Shown: positions 12,201-24,223 of the stretch, piece by piece
Layout of the letters: each line of letters opens with the position of its first letter
Numbering within the stretch: position 1 is the first letter of the stretch
Assembly: GCA_012845835.1 (NCBI GenBank)
Contig: JABAKD010000021.1
Span: 3,994,206-4,058,205, forward strand
Source of the DNA: Undaria pinnatifida
Lineage: Eukaryota > Sar > Phaeophyceae > Laminariales > Alariaceae
Reading direction: 5' to 3'
Length of the DNA stretch: 64,000 nucleotides
Notes under the pieces: generated by a model
What the model saw: the letters and a program-made list of their open reading frames with translations, nothing else
Databases searched by the model: none
What the model was told of the DNA's origin: nothing
Position numbers and translations under genes: made by a program

Positions 12201-13348
12201 GCAAGATCCAGTTTCTATTTTGTTCGGAAAATCCATTCATGTCACTTTTTTCTTTTTCAGTAGTAACCGCAACATTTTTTCCCTATGGTAAGGATACGAT
12301 CTCTTTCATATCATCATGGTGTCATACCGTACGTGTAATCAAAATTTATACGTACCGTAGTTTGAGTGGGGGCCTGCTTCATTTATGCCACGAAGATCGT
12401 TTCTCTCCAGGACGGGAAGCATTGAGCCTCGTAGGCGGCAAAAGCCGAGCATGTCGTTGGTGATGGCTGGAGGGTGTCGCGGTGTTCTTCTCCTGTGTTT
12501 GTAAGATTCGGTATCTATTTGGTTTGGAAGATCCACTCATGTCACGATTTTCTTTGTCAGTAACGGTTATGGTATTTCCTTATTGTTAGGATACGATACT
12601 TTTCATATGTATCATAGTTTAATACCGTACGTGTGTGTTGATAGCTCGTGCTTTCGTCTGAGTAGGGGCCTGCTTCTTTTATGCCATGAAGCTCGTTCCT
12701 TCCCAGTGACGGGAGGAATGCTGCTTTGTAGGTGGCGGAACCCGAGCCTGTTGCTCGTGGTGGCAGAAGGGTGTCGAGGTATTCTGCTCCCGTGTGTGCA
12801 AGATCCGGTTTCTATTTTGTTCGGAAAATCCATTCATGTCATGTTTTTCTTTGTCAGTAACCGTCACATTATTTCCCTATGGTTAGGATACGATATCTTT
12901 CATATGTATCATGGTGTGATACCGTACGTGTAATCAAAATTCGTACGTACCGTAGTCTGAGTGGGGGCCTGCTTTATTGATGCCACGAAGATCGTTCCTC
13001 TCCAGGACGGGAAGCATTGGGCCTCGTAGGCGGCAGAAGCTGAGCATGTCGTTCGTGGTGGATGGAGGGTGTCGAGGTGTTCTTCTCCCGCGTTTGCAAG
13101 ATTCGGAATCTATTTTGTTTGGAAGATCCACTCATGTCACGATTTTCTTTGTCAGTAACCGTCATGGTCTTTCCCTATGGTTGGAATATGATACTTTTCA
13201 CATGTATCATAGTGTGATACCGTACGTGTGTGTTGATAGCTCGTACCGTCGTCTGAGTATGGGCCTGCTTCTTTTATGCCATGAAGATCGTTTCTTCCCA
13301 GTGACGGGAGGAATGTTGCTTTGTAGGTGGCGGAACCCGAGCCTTTTG
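9209..13348 (+). repeat. Satellite block A3 (about 14 monomers)
   Basis: Same ~295 bp family. From about 11400 the monomers alternate between two types: one with CCAGTGACGGGAGGAATG, and one with GTACGTGTAATCAAAATTCG and CCACGAAGATCG. This gives a two-monomer periodicity of roughly 600 bp that continues in block A4. The block ends inside a monomer at CCCGAGCC/TTTTG, where the 6.9 kb insert begins. Confidence 0.92.
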
Positions 13349-14089
13349 TCTCCTCTACGACCCACCTCTACCATTCCACCGCCCTCTTTTTCCGAGTTTG
13401 TTTTTTTTTCGTTGCCTCGGGCTCATGAATCTCCCGAGCCTGGTACGTATGGGACCTTTTTAGCCAGAAATCGGGCCCTTCCACGGCATCTTTGCTGCCC
13501 ACGTCGAACGATGTCAGCATCCCATCCCGGGTATCGTTTTAGGTGGGCTAGTTGCCCCTCCCTTTCGACCCACCATCACTATCGCCCCCAATCCACCGGC
13601 GACGCGCAAACCGTGAACCCTTCCTGTTAGGCATTGACTTGGGTGGGCTCTAACCCCCTCCCTCCTGCCCCATGCACCACCACGTTTCGCTGTAAATACT
13701 TTCGGCAACACACTGTTGCAGACCATACCAAAACTCCGACCCCTTCTCCGCCCCAAAACCTCCGTCGGGTCTATTTCGGCCCATGACATCACCTCCGGTT
13801 CGTGAGCCAGCTCCGAGAAAGGCGCCGAGGACGCTGGCGCTCCTCTTGGATCGGCTTTCAGGCTGTCCTTCGTTCTCCCCAGCGCCCACCATTGGCGCAT
13901 CCCTTTTTGGCCCTCATCATCCTTCATCGGACCATTATTTTCCCGGAGCTGTCATCGCTCCACAGCCGCCGCTGGAAACTGTGGACCGCCCTTCCGACTA
14001 CGGTTCTTCTCGCCAGTACCTGTGGCTACACTTCCAAGATCATCGACCCCCCCCAATGCCACGCGAACACCGCCACCAGAGCTCCATCG

Positions 14090-14465
14090 TCACCTGAGCT
14101 TCGTCGTCACCTGAACTTCGCGACCAGAGCTCCACCTTCACAGGAGTTCCACCTTTCACCAGAGCTTCGTCGTCACCTGAGCTTTGCGACTAGAGCTCCA
14201 TCTTCCCCAGAGCTTCGCCGTCACCTGAGCTTCGCGACCGGAGCTCCACGTACACCGGAGTTCCACTTTCCCCAGAGCTTCGTCGTCACCCGAGTTTCAA
14301 GACCGGAGATCCACCTTTTTCAGAGCTCCATCTTCGACAGAGCTTCGTCGTCACCTGCGCTTCGCGACCACAGCTCCTCCTGCACGGAGATTCGTCGTCA
14401 CCTGTCGTCACCTGAGCTTTGCGACCAGAGTTCCACCTTCGTCAGAGCTCCACCTTTCACCTGAG
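14090..14465 (+). repeat. Minisatellite with CACCTGAGCTTCGCGACC core
   Basis: About eight degenerate tandem units of roughly 45 bp built from CGTCGTCACCTGAGCTT, CGCGACCAGAGCTCCAC and TTCCCCAGAGCTTCG. They give a repetitive histidine/leucine/serine-rich translation inside an otherwise unrecognised frame. Confidence 0.7.
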
Positions 14466-15929
14466 CTTCACCTCCGTCTTCCGCGACTTCTTCATTCGAT
14501 GTCTTTCTCCTTCAAGCCACTACCAACGTCAAGGCAACCTTTCTTTTTTGGCCACTACCGCCGGCCCCGGCGTCGTCGACACCATCTACTCCGACAACCT
14601 GGGAATTATTTCACTGACTTCTGCAGCCATGCACCAATGGTCCTGCCGCTTCAAACCGCTACCAGTGGCGAGGCGCCGTCTCCCTGGCCACTACCACCGA
14701 CTCTGGCGTCATAACACAGTCAGCGCCGACCAGCTGGAACATATTTTGCCGACTCCTGCAGCCACCGCGCCGGTAGGTCTGCTTCTTCAGTCCGCTATTA
14801 ACCGCCCCGCCGTCATCGTCATCGTCGGCAACCTCGCGCCTTCCCTACCGCCTATTCCAGCAACCACGCCGTCATCCCCGGTGCGTAAAATGCTAACTCC
14901 AACACCACGAGCACCGCAGGCATCTCCACTGGCCCACGTTAAAGGACTACTACAACGTCAATGCTTGCGTCTACATGTACGCTGTGGAACACGCACATTT
15001 CACCGCCGCGTACGCGATCCGCCACCTTCTTCAACCTACCATATTGAGCTACTGCATCCTCGTCTTCTTCCGTCAAAGAGCTCCAACCGCGTCGTCCGCA
15101 CAACAACCCGTCCTCACCGGTTCGTGCTCGGAGCTTCTCAACACGTTCTACTGGACCATCATCCGTCTCCAGCGCTCCTACCACATCTTCCGCGAACACT
15201 ACGGCGTCACTGTCTCGCGATCGGAGCGCTGCAACACAGCCTAGCACGACCACCAGCCGCGTTTCATCGGATTTTGCTTCAACCCCTACACCACCCGGTT
15301 CCAGGATCAACCTACGGCGTGTCTACTGCACATCTTCGCGGAGCACCATCTACGGACCGGCGTGCCTACAACGCCACGCGACAGGGATATCTGCAGCCAG
15401 GGTATTATCGCGTTGAGCCGCACTTACCCTTTGTCTTGTTGTCCCTCCCTAACCATGTTTCTTGAGTTCGTTCTTGAGTTTTTTGCATGGGATTTGTTTT
15501 GTGCGCATTGGCTTCTTGATTTTCTCTTTTGTGTTTGATTTTGTTGTTCAGTTAGTTTCAAGGTGCCTCTTGTTTGCCTTGATTCTTCGGGTTGTCACAC
15601 TTTTGAACAGCACCTGCGTTCGCGTGCTTTATCGGTGTGTTATCCTGACTTTTCGGGTCGTTCCACTTTTCACGAGCACATATGTCTGCGTGCTTGCGTC
15701 GGTGTGCTATCCTGGCCTTCCAGCGACCGATTTAGCTGGCTCCATTTTTGTAACCAGGCCGAAAAATTATGATGGTTCCGTTTTTCTGTTGTGCCGGTTT
15801 AACCTGCCCCGTTTTCGTAACTTGGCCCAAACCTGCCGTGTTTTCGTTTCCTCTCGTCGGTTTAGTGTACCCTTGTTTCGCAGTCCCCAAACCCGCTGTG
15901 GTATTTTTTTTGTTGGCCTTTTCGTTGAT

Positions 15930-16245
15930 TTCTGCACTACGTACGAAATAGGTGCATATTTGGGCATCGTATATGTCTCCAAACCCGCTGTGGTATGCCC
16001 ATCTTGGCTGTTCTCCTGCTTTTTGCACTACGTACGTCATTAGTATTTGTTGCGGCGTCGTAATTATTTCCTTACCGCTATGGATTATATAATGTCTTAC
16101 CCCTTCCCCAACTCTTTGCACTACGTACGTCATAGGTGCTTATTGAGGCGTCGTATTTCTTCTGTTACCACTGTGGTATACCTGGTATGTGCTCTGGCCC
16201 TTCCTCTGTTTTCTACACTACGCACGCTGTAGGTATTATTGAGGC
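15930..16245 (+). repeat. Degenerate ~110 bp tandem repeat
   Basis: The phrase GCACTACGTACGTCAT or a close variant recurs near 15941, 16026, 16120 and 16208. Each copy is followed by a short spacer, then a GGCGTCGTA-like phrase and, in most copies, CTGTGGTAT. It lies within the pyrimidine-biased insert. Confidence 0.55.
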
Positions 16246-18949
16246 TCGTTGTCCACCTTGTTTGCGTCATATCGCCCTGTACAAGTCCCCTCTTCCCGAT
16301 TGGACATCCAAGTGCTTTCGTGTATGTCTTCCCCGATTTTTCGTCGATTAGCTTCCAATAGGAATGGCTTTATAGTAGGCCACATTTTTAGAGCTTCACG
16401 ACGTCAACGTTTTGCTAGTATTTTCGGGTCCGTCGTTTGTTCACGACCTCCCCCACTAGGCTTCTTTATAGTATCAACCCTCGAAACCATGGTAGTTTCG
16501 CTTGGTCCTTATTGGCCTGAACTTCGCTTGCACGCTGTGCATGCGCGCCGCTAGCATTATTAGAGCTGTACGTGATTTGCCCCCTCCCTCTGTCCGGCTT
16601 ACGGTATCAGCCCGCGACATCGTAATAGTTTCGTCTGATTCCTTTTCAGCCGAGATATCGTCTGCACCATGTGCGTGCTCTTCCGCCGAGTTTCTGAGCC
16701 CCCCGTTGTGTTAAGACCCCGTTTTTACCGCTCTCATGGTATGAGTTTGAAAATAATATCGTGTTAGCTTGGTTTTTCTATCTTGTTTTTTCCTCCCCCC
16801 TGCACTATGTGCCGGATGGGAACGCCCTCCCCTCTGCAGTGTGTGCATTTTCGGAACGTATTTCCTCCCGACTCTGGCATTCGTTTTTTTTCGGAAACTA
16901 TACCTTCCGCTTTCGCGTCCATGCAACGAGGGTATTATTTTTTTCTTTCTTGGTATTTCTGGGCACGCTTGCTCCTTAGTGGTTATCGCTGTGCGCAGCA
17001 AACAACCGACCGTAGTAGCCTTCTCTCCTTTCTTCTTGGAGAATTCGTTCGTGAACGCTTAGTGCGCGTATTAGCTTTGGACCCTACAGTCTCAGTACAA
17101 TTCTACCTGGTAGTTACCAGTATCGTCAGTGTTATCGTCTTGTGGCTCCCCAAAGTATTCCCTTACAGTCTCAGTATCATTGAGGCCCCAACAACGTTTT
17201 AACGTAGTAGATGGATTTTGTCTTCTTTGCCAAATTTAAAGTATGGCATTTGTTCGTTTTCGGTGATCTTCATGGGCGCCATGATCTTGAACTTGTGCCC
17301 AAGTTGTTCTAATTTTCTACAGTACGACGAGTGTTCGCCTTTGTGGTTTTGCTCCCGCCTTTCACCGCCGATGTAGTCTGCCCACGTTTCGTGAATACCG
17401 ACGAAACATGGCGTTTCCGAACCATGTCGTGGTTTTCCATCGTCTCGACTTCATCTCGCCTTATGCGATTGGCGACAACATAGATGCTTCCCGCGTTATT
17501 CTCTTCGTTTTTTGCGAGGCAGTACCTCCTTTCTTGTTGTTGCTGTTGGACTTCTCCTTGCCCCTTGGCATACGTCCCTTTCGTTGTTGGACCTTTCTTT
17601 CTTCTTGGCGTACTTCTTCCCACGACTGACGGCGCTACACTTTAGCCTCAGCCACTTGGTATTACGGAATTCCAGCTATTGCTACTCTCTATGGTCCCAT
17701 ATTGTCGACCACTGGCTTCACATTGAGAGCCCCCCTTAAGTTCCACGTTAGCGGCCCCGTGCTGACTCTCCAGCCCATCTGTCGGTTCTCTTTGGCCTCT
17801 ACTTTGTTTGGTTGTACCTGCCCCCAAGAGCCCCTTGCTCTCGGGCTCCGTTCTAGCTTTAACGTTTGTAGCCAGCGGATCCATTCCCCTGGACCACTCT
17901 TTCTTACTTTTTTTCTTGGCACCCCTACCCCAACGGTCCGACGGCACTGACCCCCGTCCTGGCTTTGCAGCCAACAGGTCTTGTTTCTTTCGACCCTTTT
18001 TTCTTCATTCTCGGCATACCTGCCCATACGGTTTAACTACATCGGCCTTAGTCATGGCTTTACAGCCCGTCCTGACTGTGCAGTCCACAGGCCGTCCCCT
18101 CTTGGCCCCCGTTTTGCTCTTGGCTTGTTGGCGTACTTGTCGCATCGGGGCCACGTTTTGACTCCAGTTTGGCTTCGCAGCCCATATAGGTCGTTCCCTG
18201 TTGACCCCCTTTCGTGTTGTTTTTTTTCGGCAAAATCGCTTTCGGAGGTATGCCTTCGCTACGTACCTAGCGTTGCTCGTTTTTTGAAAGTAGCCTTTTA
18301 AGGTCCTTTGCTATGGACCCTCCTTTTTTTTTCAGGGTGCAATACGTTGCGATGACACGATTTGCCTTCTTCCTGTTTTCCCGTGCATTTTTCTCGGTGA
18401 CCTTTTTAGGGTTGCTCCACGTTAGCGACCCCGCGTTCCCGACGTGTAGTACCCAGCTGTGGCTTTCTTCATATTTGTCTTTGTTCCCTGCATTATTTCT
18501 GGAGCTAGACACTTCCAGCGCTGCTTCGAGCTGAACGAGTATCTTCTTGGTGACCCAATTTTTGGCTTGCTTTGTTATGGTTGAATAGCCTCGCTACGTT
18601 TGCTGACATTGTTCCCGTTATTTGTTAGCCTCTCAAGGGGTCATATGTCGACTCTCTTTCCGGCTTCCGATAGTACCTTCCGTCTTTCTGTGTCTACGTT
18701 TCAGTTTCGTCCTTGTTTGCGTATTGCTTTGGCTAGGAGACCTCACCACTCATCTCTTCCCGTTTTCCTGGTACTGTACCCAGATAGCTTCTTAGGGTAC
18801 CCCACTGTTGCCCCCCCGGTTAAGCTTTCCGGCGTATCACACACGCCTCCAGTACCACCATTTTGGTGTTGTTTGTGTCACTGTTTAGATGTTGTCTTTC
18901 TCTGCGTTTTAGCAATTTGTTTTGTTAGCCTCGGTTTCCCGTCCTACAG

Positions 18950-19340
18950 TTCGACCAAGGGCCTTATGCTAGCCTCTTAGGTCCCACATTACGGCCCCTG
19001 TGCTTCCGTCACACCTCAGCGTACTGGTTCTTTACAGTTTTGCCTTTCGACCAATGGGCCTACGTCAGCCTTCCAGGTCCAACCTTGCGGACCCTGACAT
19101 TATTTCAGGCACTGTTTTTTGTTTTCTCTTGTTTCAGGCTCTTTCTCTTCTGCCTTTCGACCAATGACCTGACGCTTGCGTACTTCTTCGCGTCTTGATC
19201 GTTTCTCTTTGCCCGTCCAACCGATGGCCCCACGTCAGCTGTCCAATCCAACGTACCGGACTCTGACGTTCGTTTAGGCAGTGTTTCTTGATTTCTCTCT
19301 TGTCTTCCGGCAAATGGACCGACCACCCGCCCCTATGGCA
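18950..19340 (+). repeat. Degenerate ~100 bp tandem repeat
   Basis: The motif CTTTCGACCAATGGGCC...ACGTCAGC...GACATT/GACGTT...AGGCA(C/G)TGTTTCTTG recurs about every 95-130 bp. Similar but more decayed phrases extend leftward to about 17700, suggesting that much of 15.5-19.4 kb is an old tandem array. Confidence 0.45.
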
Positions 19341-19559
19341 CTACGCTTCAGGCCGCAAACTTGTCTGGCCTTCACAGCGTGACACGTGTTCCTTTATTCT
19401 CTTCTGACTTGGTTTCCGCGTCTATACCTTCTTCTTTGGTCCCCTTCGCATCCTTGCGCTCAGTGGCCGCGCCCTTGGTGTTATCGTAGGCCGATTGCTA
19501 CTGGTATACCGTAGGTACATACCCTTTCTCGAGCTCTCACGGTTGTGACCTCCATCATA

Positions 19560-20080
19560 GGGTTGTATATCTTGCAGTGAGGCGTTTAAGCCTCATTATT
19601 ACGAGGTGTGGGGGAATCTATAGCTTCATTTTCGTTTGTTTCGAATAGCCGCATCTTCGATCCCCTTTCCAATTTTGGATGTTTTGTTGACATCCTTTGA
19701 TGGGCAGGTGATCTGCATCTACAACTATTCAGGGTGGGCTAATATAATAGTGTCAGTATATCTGGCAATAGATTCGGTGAGATAGTCCGCAGAGTCATGG
19801 TATATTGGCCACAAGAAGATTCTCATGAACGGAATATTCTAAGTGGAGCGGATGACCCATAGAATCTAGTTAGCTTATACCACAAGAGCGTTTTCGGTAA
19901 CCGAACGTTCTTCCTCTGGACAAGATAGATAGAAGTAAGCGCGTTAGGCGCTCATGGGAATACAGAACATCTGGGAGAACGTTGCTTGTACGTTCCATAG
20001 GTAAAGATCCGGAAGAGAGCACAGCAGCAATGCTGGGGTGAAGCGAACTCTGTGAGCTTCACGTCACCCCCGTGCTCTCA
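19560..20080 (+). ncRNA. Hairpin-rich segment, possible structured RNA
   Basis: Several stable stems are visible. One is GAGGC-GTTTAA-GCCTC. Another is TGTCAG-TATAT-CTGGCA (about 19751). TTCGGTAACCGAA is a palindrome, and AGCGC-GTTAG-GCGCT is a further stem. At 20015-20079 a three-way junction can be drawn: outer stem GAGAGCAC/GTGCTCTC, then AGCA-GCAA-TGCT closing a GNRA-type loop, then GGGGTG...CACCCC with an inner AAGC/GCTT. GGGCTA (19736) can pair with TAGTCC (about 19784) across the TGTCAG hairpin, which superficially resembles the P7/P8 layout of group I introns. That reading is speculative; the structure itself is better supported. Confidence 0.35.
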
Positions 20081-20130
20081 CTCCTCCTTCTCCTCCTCTT
20101 CCTCCTCCTCCTTCTACTTTCCTGTCTCTT
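20080..20130 (+). repeat. CTC/CTT-rich low-complexity tract
   Basis: An uninterrupted run of C and T dominated by CTCCTC and CTTCTC units, immediately after the three-way-junction segment. Nothing else is seen. Confidence 0.8.
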
Positions 20131-20664
20131 CGAGCTTCTCATAGCTCAACGCCAATAATGAGAAATCTCTAAAGAAGAACCGGTGCTGTCTCCAAGCGAA
20201 GCTGATACCCCTGCGTCCTTTCCCTCCCACCTTCCGACACCACGACACCTTCACAGTTGCTCATGGTGGCTAAAGGGTGTCGAGGTGTTCTGCTCCCGTG
20301 TGTGCAAGATCCAGTTTCTATTTTGTTCGGAATATCCATTCATATCACTTTTTTCTTTGTCAGTAACCGTCACATTTTTTCCCTATGGTTAGGATACGAT
20401 CTTTTTCATATGTATCATAGTGTCATACCGTACGTGTAATCAAAGCTCGTACGTACCGTAGTCTGAGTGGGGGTCTGCTTTATTAATGCCACGAAGATCG
20501 TTCCTCTCCAGGACGGGAAGCATTGAGCCTTGCAGGCAGCAGACGCCGAGCCTGTCGTTCGTAATGACAGAAGGGCGTCGAGGTGTTTTTGTCCCGTGTT
20601 TGCAAGATTCGGTATCAATTTTGTTTGGAAGATCCACTCATGTCACGATTTTCTTTGTCAGTAA

Positions 20665-20894
20665 TGTTAAGGAATTAGTGGGGTATTTGTCCGTTTGGCC
20701 ACTTGCAACTGGTTAACCGGTAGCTTACCCAAACTAAGCCTTATAACGCTCTCCCCCCCGGAAACGGCGGGATAGCAGGTCGGCCGGACATACAGCGGAC
20801 CTGTCTATATCCAAGTCGTTTCATTTCCTGGGCATACCGGGGTAAGTATTTTTCAAGTTCGACATAGGAAAAGTCTGAAAACGTTTATTATGGA
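20665..20894 (-). mobile_element. TRIM-like element, copy 2, truncated
   Basis: Minus orientation. One terminal repeat at 20665-20748 (its inner CA end mutated to CG) is followed by about 146 bp of interior that stops at TTTATTATGGA. The rest of the interior, with the tRNA-like portion, and the second terminal repeat are missing. Satellite continues with TTGTTAGGATACG. The element would have ended in TTTGTTAAGG, so a deletion between the two similar GTTA(A)GG stretches is a likely explanation. Confidence 0.8.
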
Positions 20895-22988
20895 TTGTTA
20901 GGATACGATACTTTCCATATTATGATAGTTTAATACCGTCGTGTGTGTTGATAGCTCGTACCGTCGTCTGAGTAGGGGCCTGCTTCTTTTTTGCCATGAA
21001 GATCGTTCCTTCCCAGTGACGGGAGGAATGTGGCTTCGTAAGCGGCGGAAAACGAGCCTGTCGCTCGTTGTGGCAGAGGGCTGTCAAGGTGTTCTGCTCC
21101 CGTGTATGCAACATCCGGTTTCTATTTCGTTTGGAATATCCATTCATGTCACTTTTTTCTTTGTCAGTAACCGTCACATTAATTCCCTATGGTTAGGATA
21201 CGATCTTTTCATATTATCATAAGGTGACACCGTACGTGTAATGAAAATTCGTACGTACCGTAGTCTGAGTGGGGGCCTGCTTTATTGATGCCACGAAGAT
21301 CGTTCCTCTCCAGGACGGGAAGCATTGAGCCTCGTAGCCGGCAGACGCCGAGCCTGTCGCTCGTGGTGGCAGAAGGGTGTCGAGGTGTTCTTTTCCCGTG
21401 TTTGCCAGATTCGGTATCTATTCTGTTTGGAAAATCCACTCATGTCACGATTTTCTTCGTCAGTAACCGTCATGGTTTTTCCCTATGGTTGGGATACGAT
21501 ACTTTTCATATGTATCATAGTGTCATACCGTACGTGTGTGTTGATAGCTCGTACCGTCGTCTGAGTAGGGGCCTGCTTCCTTTTTGCCATGAAGCTCGTT
21601 CCTTCCCAGTGACGGGAGGAATGTGGCTTTGTAGGTGTCGGAACCCGAGCCTGTTGCTCGTGGTAGCAGAAGGGTGTCGAAGTGTTCTGCTCCCGTGTGT
21701 TCAAGATCCGGTTTCTATTTTGTTCGGAAAATCCATTCGTGTCACTTTTTTTTTTGTCAGTAACCGCCACATTACTTCCCTATGGTTAGGATACGATCTC
21801 TTTCATATGTATCATGGTGTGATACCGTATGTGTATTCAAAATTCGTATGTACCGTGGTCTTAGTGGGGGCCTGTTTTGTGATGCCACGAAGATCGTTCC
21901 TCGCCAGGACGGGAAGGATTGAGCCTCGTAGGCGGCGAAAGCCGAGCATGTCGTTCGTGGTGGCAGGAGGGTGTCGCGGTGTTCTTCTCCCGTGTTTGCA
22001 AGATTCGGTATTTATTTTGTTTGAAAGATCTGCTCATGTCACGATATTCTTTGTCAGCAAACGTCATGGTATTTCCCTATGGTTAGGATATTATACTTTT
22101 CATATGTATCATAGTGTCATACCGTACGTGTGTGTTGATAGCTCGTGCCGTCGTCTGAGTAGGGGCCTGCTTCTTCTTTGCCATGAAGATCGTTCCTTCC
22201 CAATGACGGGAGGAATGTGGCGTCGAAAGCGGCGGAAGCCGAGCCTGTTGCTCGTGGTGGCAGAAAGGTGTCGAAGTGTTCTGCTCCCGTGTGTGCAAGA
22301 TCTGGTATCTATTTTGTTTGGAAACTCCATTCATGTGTCGATTTCTTTTTCAGTAACCGTCACATGTTTTCCCTATGGTTAGGATACGATCTATTCCATA
22401 TGTATCATAGTGTCATACCGTACGTGTAATCAAAGTTCGTACGTACCGTAGTCTGAGTGGGGGCCTGCTGTATTGATGCCACGAAGATCGTTCCTCTCCA
22501 GGACGGGAAGCATTGAGCCTTGCAGGCGGCAGACGCCGAGCCTGTCGCTCGTAATGGCAGAAGGGTGTCGAGGTGTTTTTGTCCCGTGTTTGCAAGATTC
22601 GGTATCAATTATGTTTGGAAGATCCACTCATGTCACGATATTCTTTGTCAGTATCCGTCATGGTATTAACTTTTGGTTAGGATACGATACTTTTCATATG
22701 TTTCATAGTGTCATACCGTACGTGTGTGTTGATAGCTCGTACCATCGTCTGAGTAGGGGCCTGCTTCTTTTTTGCCATGAAGATCGTTCCTTCCCAGTGA
22801 CGGGAGGAATGTGGCGTCGAAAGCGGCGGAAGCCGAGCCTGCTGCTCGTGGTGACAGAAAGGTGTCGAGGTATTCTGCTCCCGTGTGTGGAAGATCCGGT
22901 ATCAATTTTGTTTGGAAAATCCATTCATGTCACTTTATGCTTTGTCAGTAACCGTCACATTATTTCCCTATGGTTAGGATACGATCTT

Positions 22989-23009
22989 TTTATATATATA
23001 TATATATAT
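22989..23009. repeat. (TA)n microsatellite inside a monomer
   Basis: About ten TA units replace the usual TTTTTCATATGT stretch of one satellite monomer in block A4. Confidence 0.9.
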
Positions 23010-23416
23010 CATAGTGTCATATCGTACGTCTAATCGAAATTCGTACGTACCGTGGTCTGAGTGGGGGCATGCTTTATTGATGCCACGAAGATCGTTCCTC
23101 TCCAGGACTTGAAGCATTGAGCCTCGTAGGCTGCAAAAGCCGAGCCTGTCGCTCGTGGTGGCAGGAGGGTGTCGACATGTTCTTCTCCCGTGTTTGCAAG
23201 ATTCGGTTTTTATTTTGTTTGAAAGATCCACTCATGTCACGATGTTTTTTGTCAGTAACCGTCATGGCATGTCCCTATGGTTAGGATGCGATACTTTTCA
23301 TCTGTATCATAGTGTCATACCGTACGTGTGTGTTGATAGCTCGTACCGTCGTCTGAGTAGGGGCCTGCTTCTTCTATGCCGTGAAGATCGTTCCTTCCCA
23401 GTGACGGGAGGAGTGT

Positions 23417-23496
23417 TGTTAAGATACGGCCTCGAAAGGCCTGTAGGTATCCGAATTTGGGATCATTTGGATGGGTCCCCCACCTTTAATTTAACA
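23417..23496 (+). mobile_element. 80 bp solo-LTR-like insertion, separate family
   Basis: An 80 bp segment starting TGTTAAGATACG and ending TTTAATTTAACA interrupts a satellite monomer. It has TG/CA ends, inverted TGTTAA/TTAACA tips, and GTGT on both sides (23413-23416 and 23497-23500), as expected of a 4 bp target duplication. Its middle contains GGCCTCGAAAGGCC and is unrelated to the TRIM terminal repeat, although length and tips are similar. No second copy was found in the window. Confidence 0.65.
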
Positions 23497-24223
23497 GTGT
23501 GTCTTTGTAGGCGGCGGAACCCAAGCCTGTTGCTCGTGGTGGCAGAAGAGTGTCGAGGTGCTCTGCTCCCGTGTGTGCAAGATCCGGTATCTATTTTGTT
23601 TTGGAAAATCCATTCATGTCACAATATTCTTTGTCAGTAACCGTCACATTAATTCCCGATGGTTGGGATACGATATGTACCATATGTATCATAGTGTCAT
23701 ACCGTACGTGTACGAGCTGGGCAGGCCAAGAAACCTCCTAATCCGTCAGTCGGGCATATCGATCGAACGACAGTTGTTTGAATTCGCTTGCTGTATAACG
23801 TGTTCTGCGAAACCACGCGGCTTGCCGCTACGGCGTAGATCGAGGAGAGAAGATAAAATACTCGTACACCAGATACCAAATACACACCAGGTGGGTCCAT
23901 ACCGTTCTGTCAGAGACCGCACCATATAAACCACACACAGGAGGTAAGCCGCACCTGATTGTCACCGGCTGCACCACTCACATATATACGGGCAGTATCG
24001 TTATTATCAAAGCCCGGGGCGTGTCATTATCATCATCGAACGCCCCGCGGGGGGGCAGCTCCACACTCAGAGGCATATACCAAATAATGCCTCGACACAT
24101 AATACGAAACCCCAGAATATACGAAACCACCAAATATCCGCGGACCCGTATCGAACAACCGCATACCACAAACAGCCCCCCTATTCGGTGCTCGATATGA
24201 TAGGTTCCGAACAACTTATCACC

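Larger units (their letters stand above)
13349..20256 (+). mobile_element. 6.9 kb pyrimidine-biased insert of unknown class
   Basis: This segment splits one satellite monomer. The left side stops in CCCGAGCCTTTTG and the right side resumes at GTTGCTCATGGTGG, the next part of the same monomer. The ends read TGTCTCC... and ...CTTCACA, i.e. TG/CA, with a possible GTT/TTT duplication. I could not find a second copy of either terminal sequence, so paired LTRs are not shown. The plus strand is strongly C+T-rich for about 6 kb. Reading frames at 13802-14464 and 14419-15465 are long, but they are proline/serine/arginine/histidine-rich with no recognised domain, and probably reflect composition. Confidence 0.55.
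20257..23710 (+). repeat. Satellite block A4 (about 11 monomers)
   Basis: Satellite resumes mid-monomer after the 6.9 kb insert and continues the alternating two-type pattern seen at the end of block A3. It is interrupted by a truncated TRIM at 20665-20894 and an 80 bp solo-LTR-like insertion at 23417-23496, and ends at about 23710. Because monomer pairs here are often multiples of three, one frame stays open for 365 codons (21285-22382). The translation is the satellite monomer repeated, not a recognised protein. Confidence 0.92.

Noticed and set aside
789-13348. CRISPR-like regular repeats
   Set aside because: The repeated unit is the whole ~295 bp monomer with no short conserved repeat separated by unique spacers; no cas-like genes exist and the DNA is eukaryotic.
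14419-15465. 348-codon plus-strand ORF as a gene
   Set aside because: Composition-driven (His/Pro/Ser/Arg/Leu rich) in a strongly C/T-biased strand, continuous with minisatellite frames, and no domain is seen.
19608-20256. 3' LTR of the 6.9 kb insert (TGTGGGGGAATC ... CTTCACA)
   Set aside because: It has TG/CA ends and follows a G-rich stretch, but no matching 5' copy exists at the left end, so it cannot be called an LTR.
21285-22382. 365-codon ORF in block A4
   Set aside because: It is three to four satellite monomers read through because their lengths are multiples of three there.
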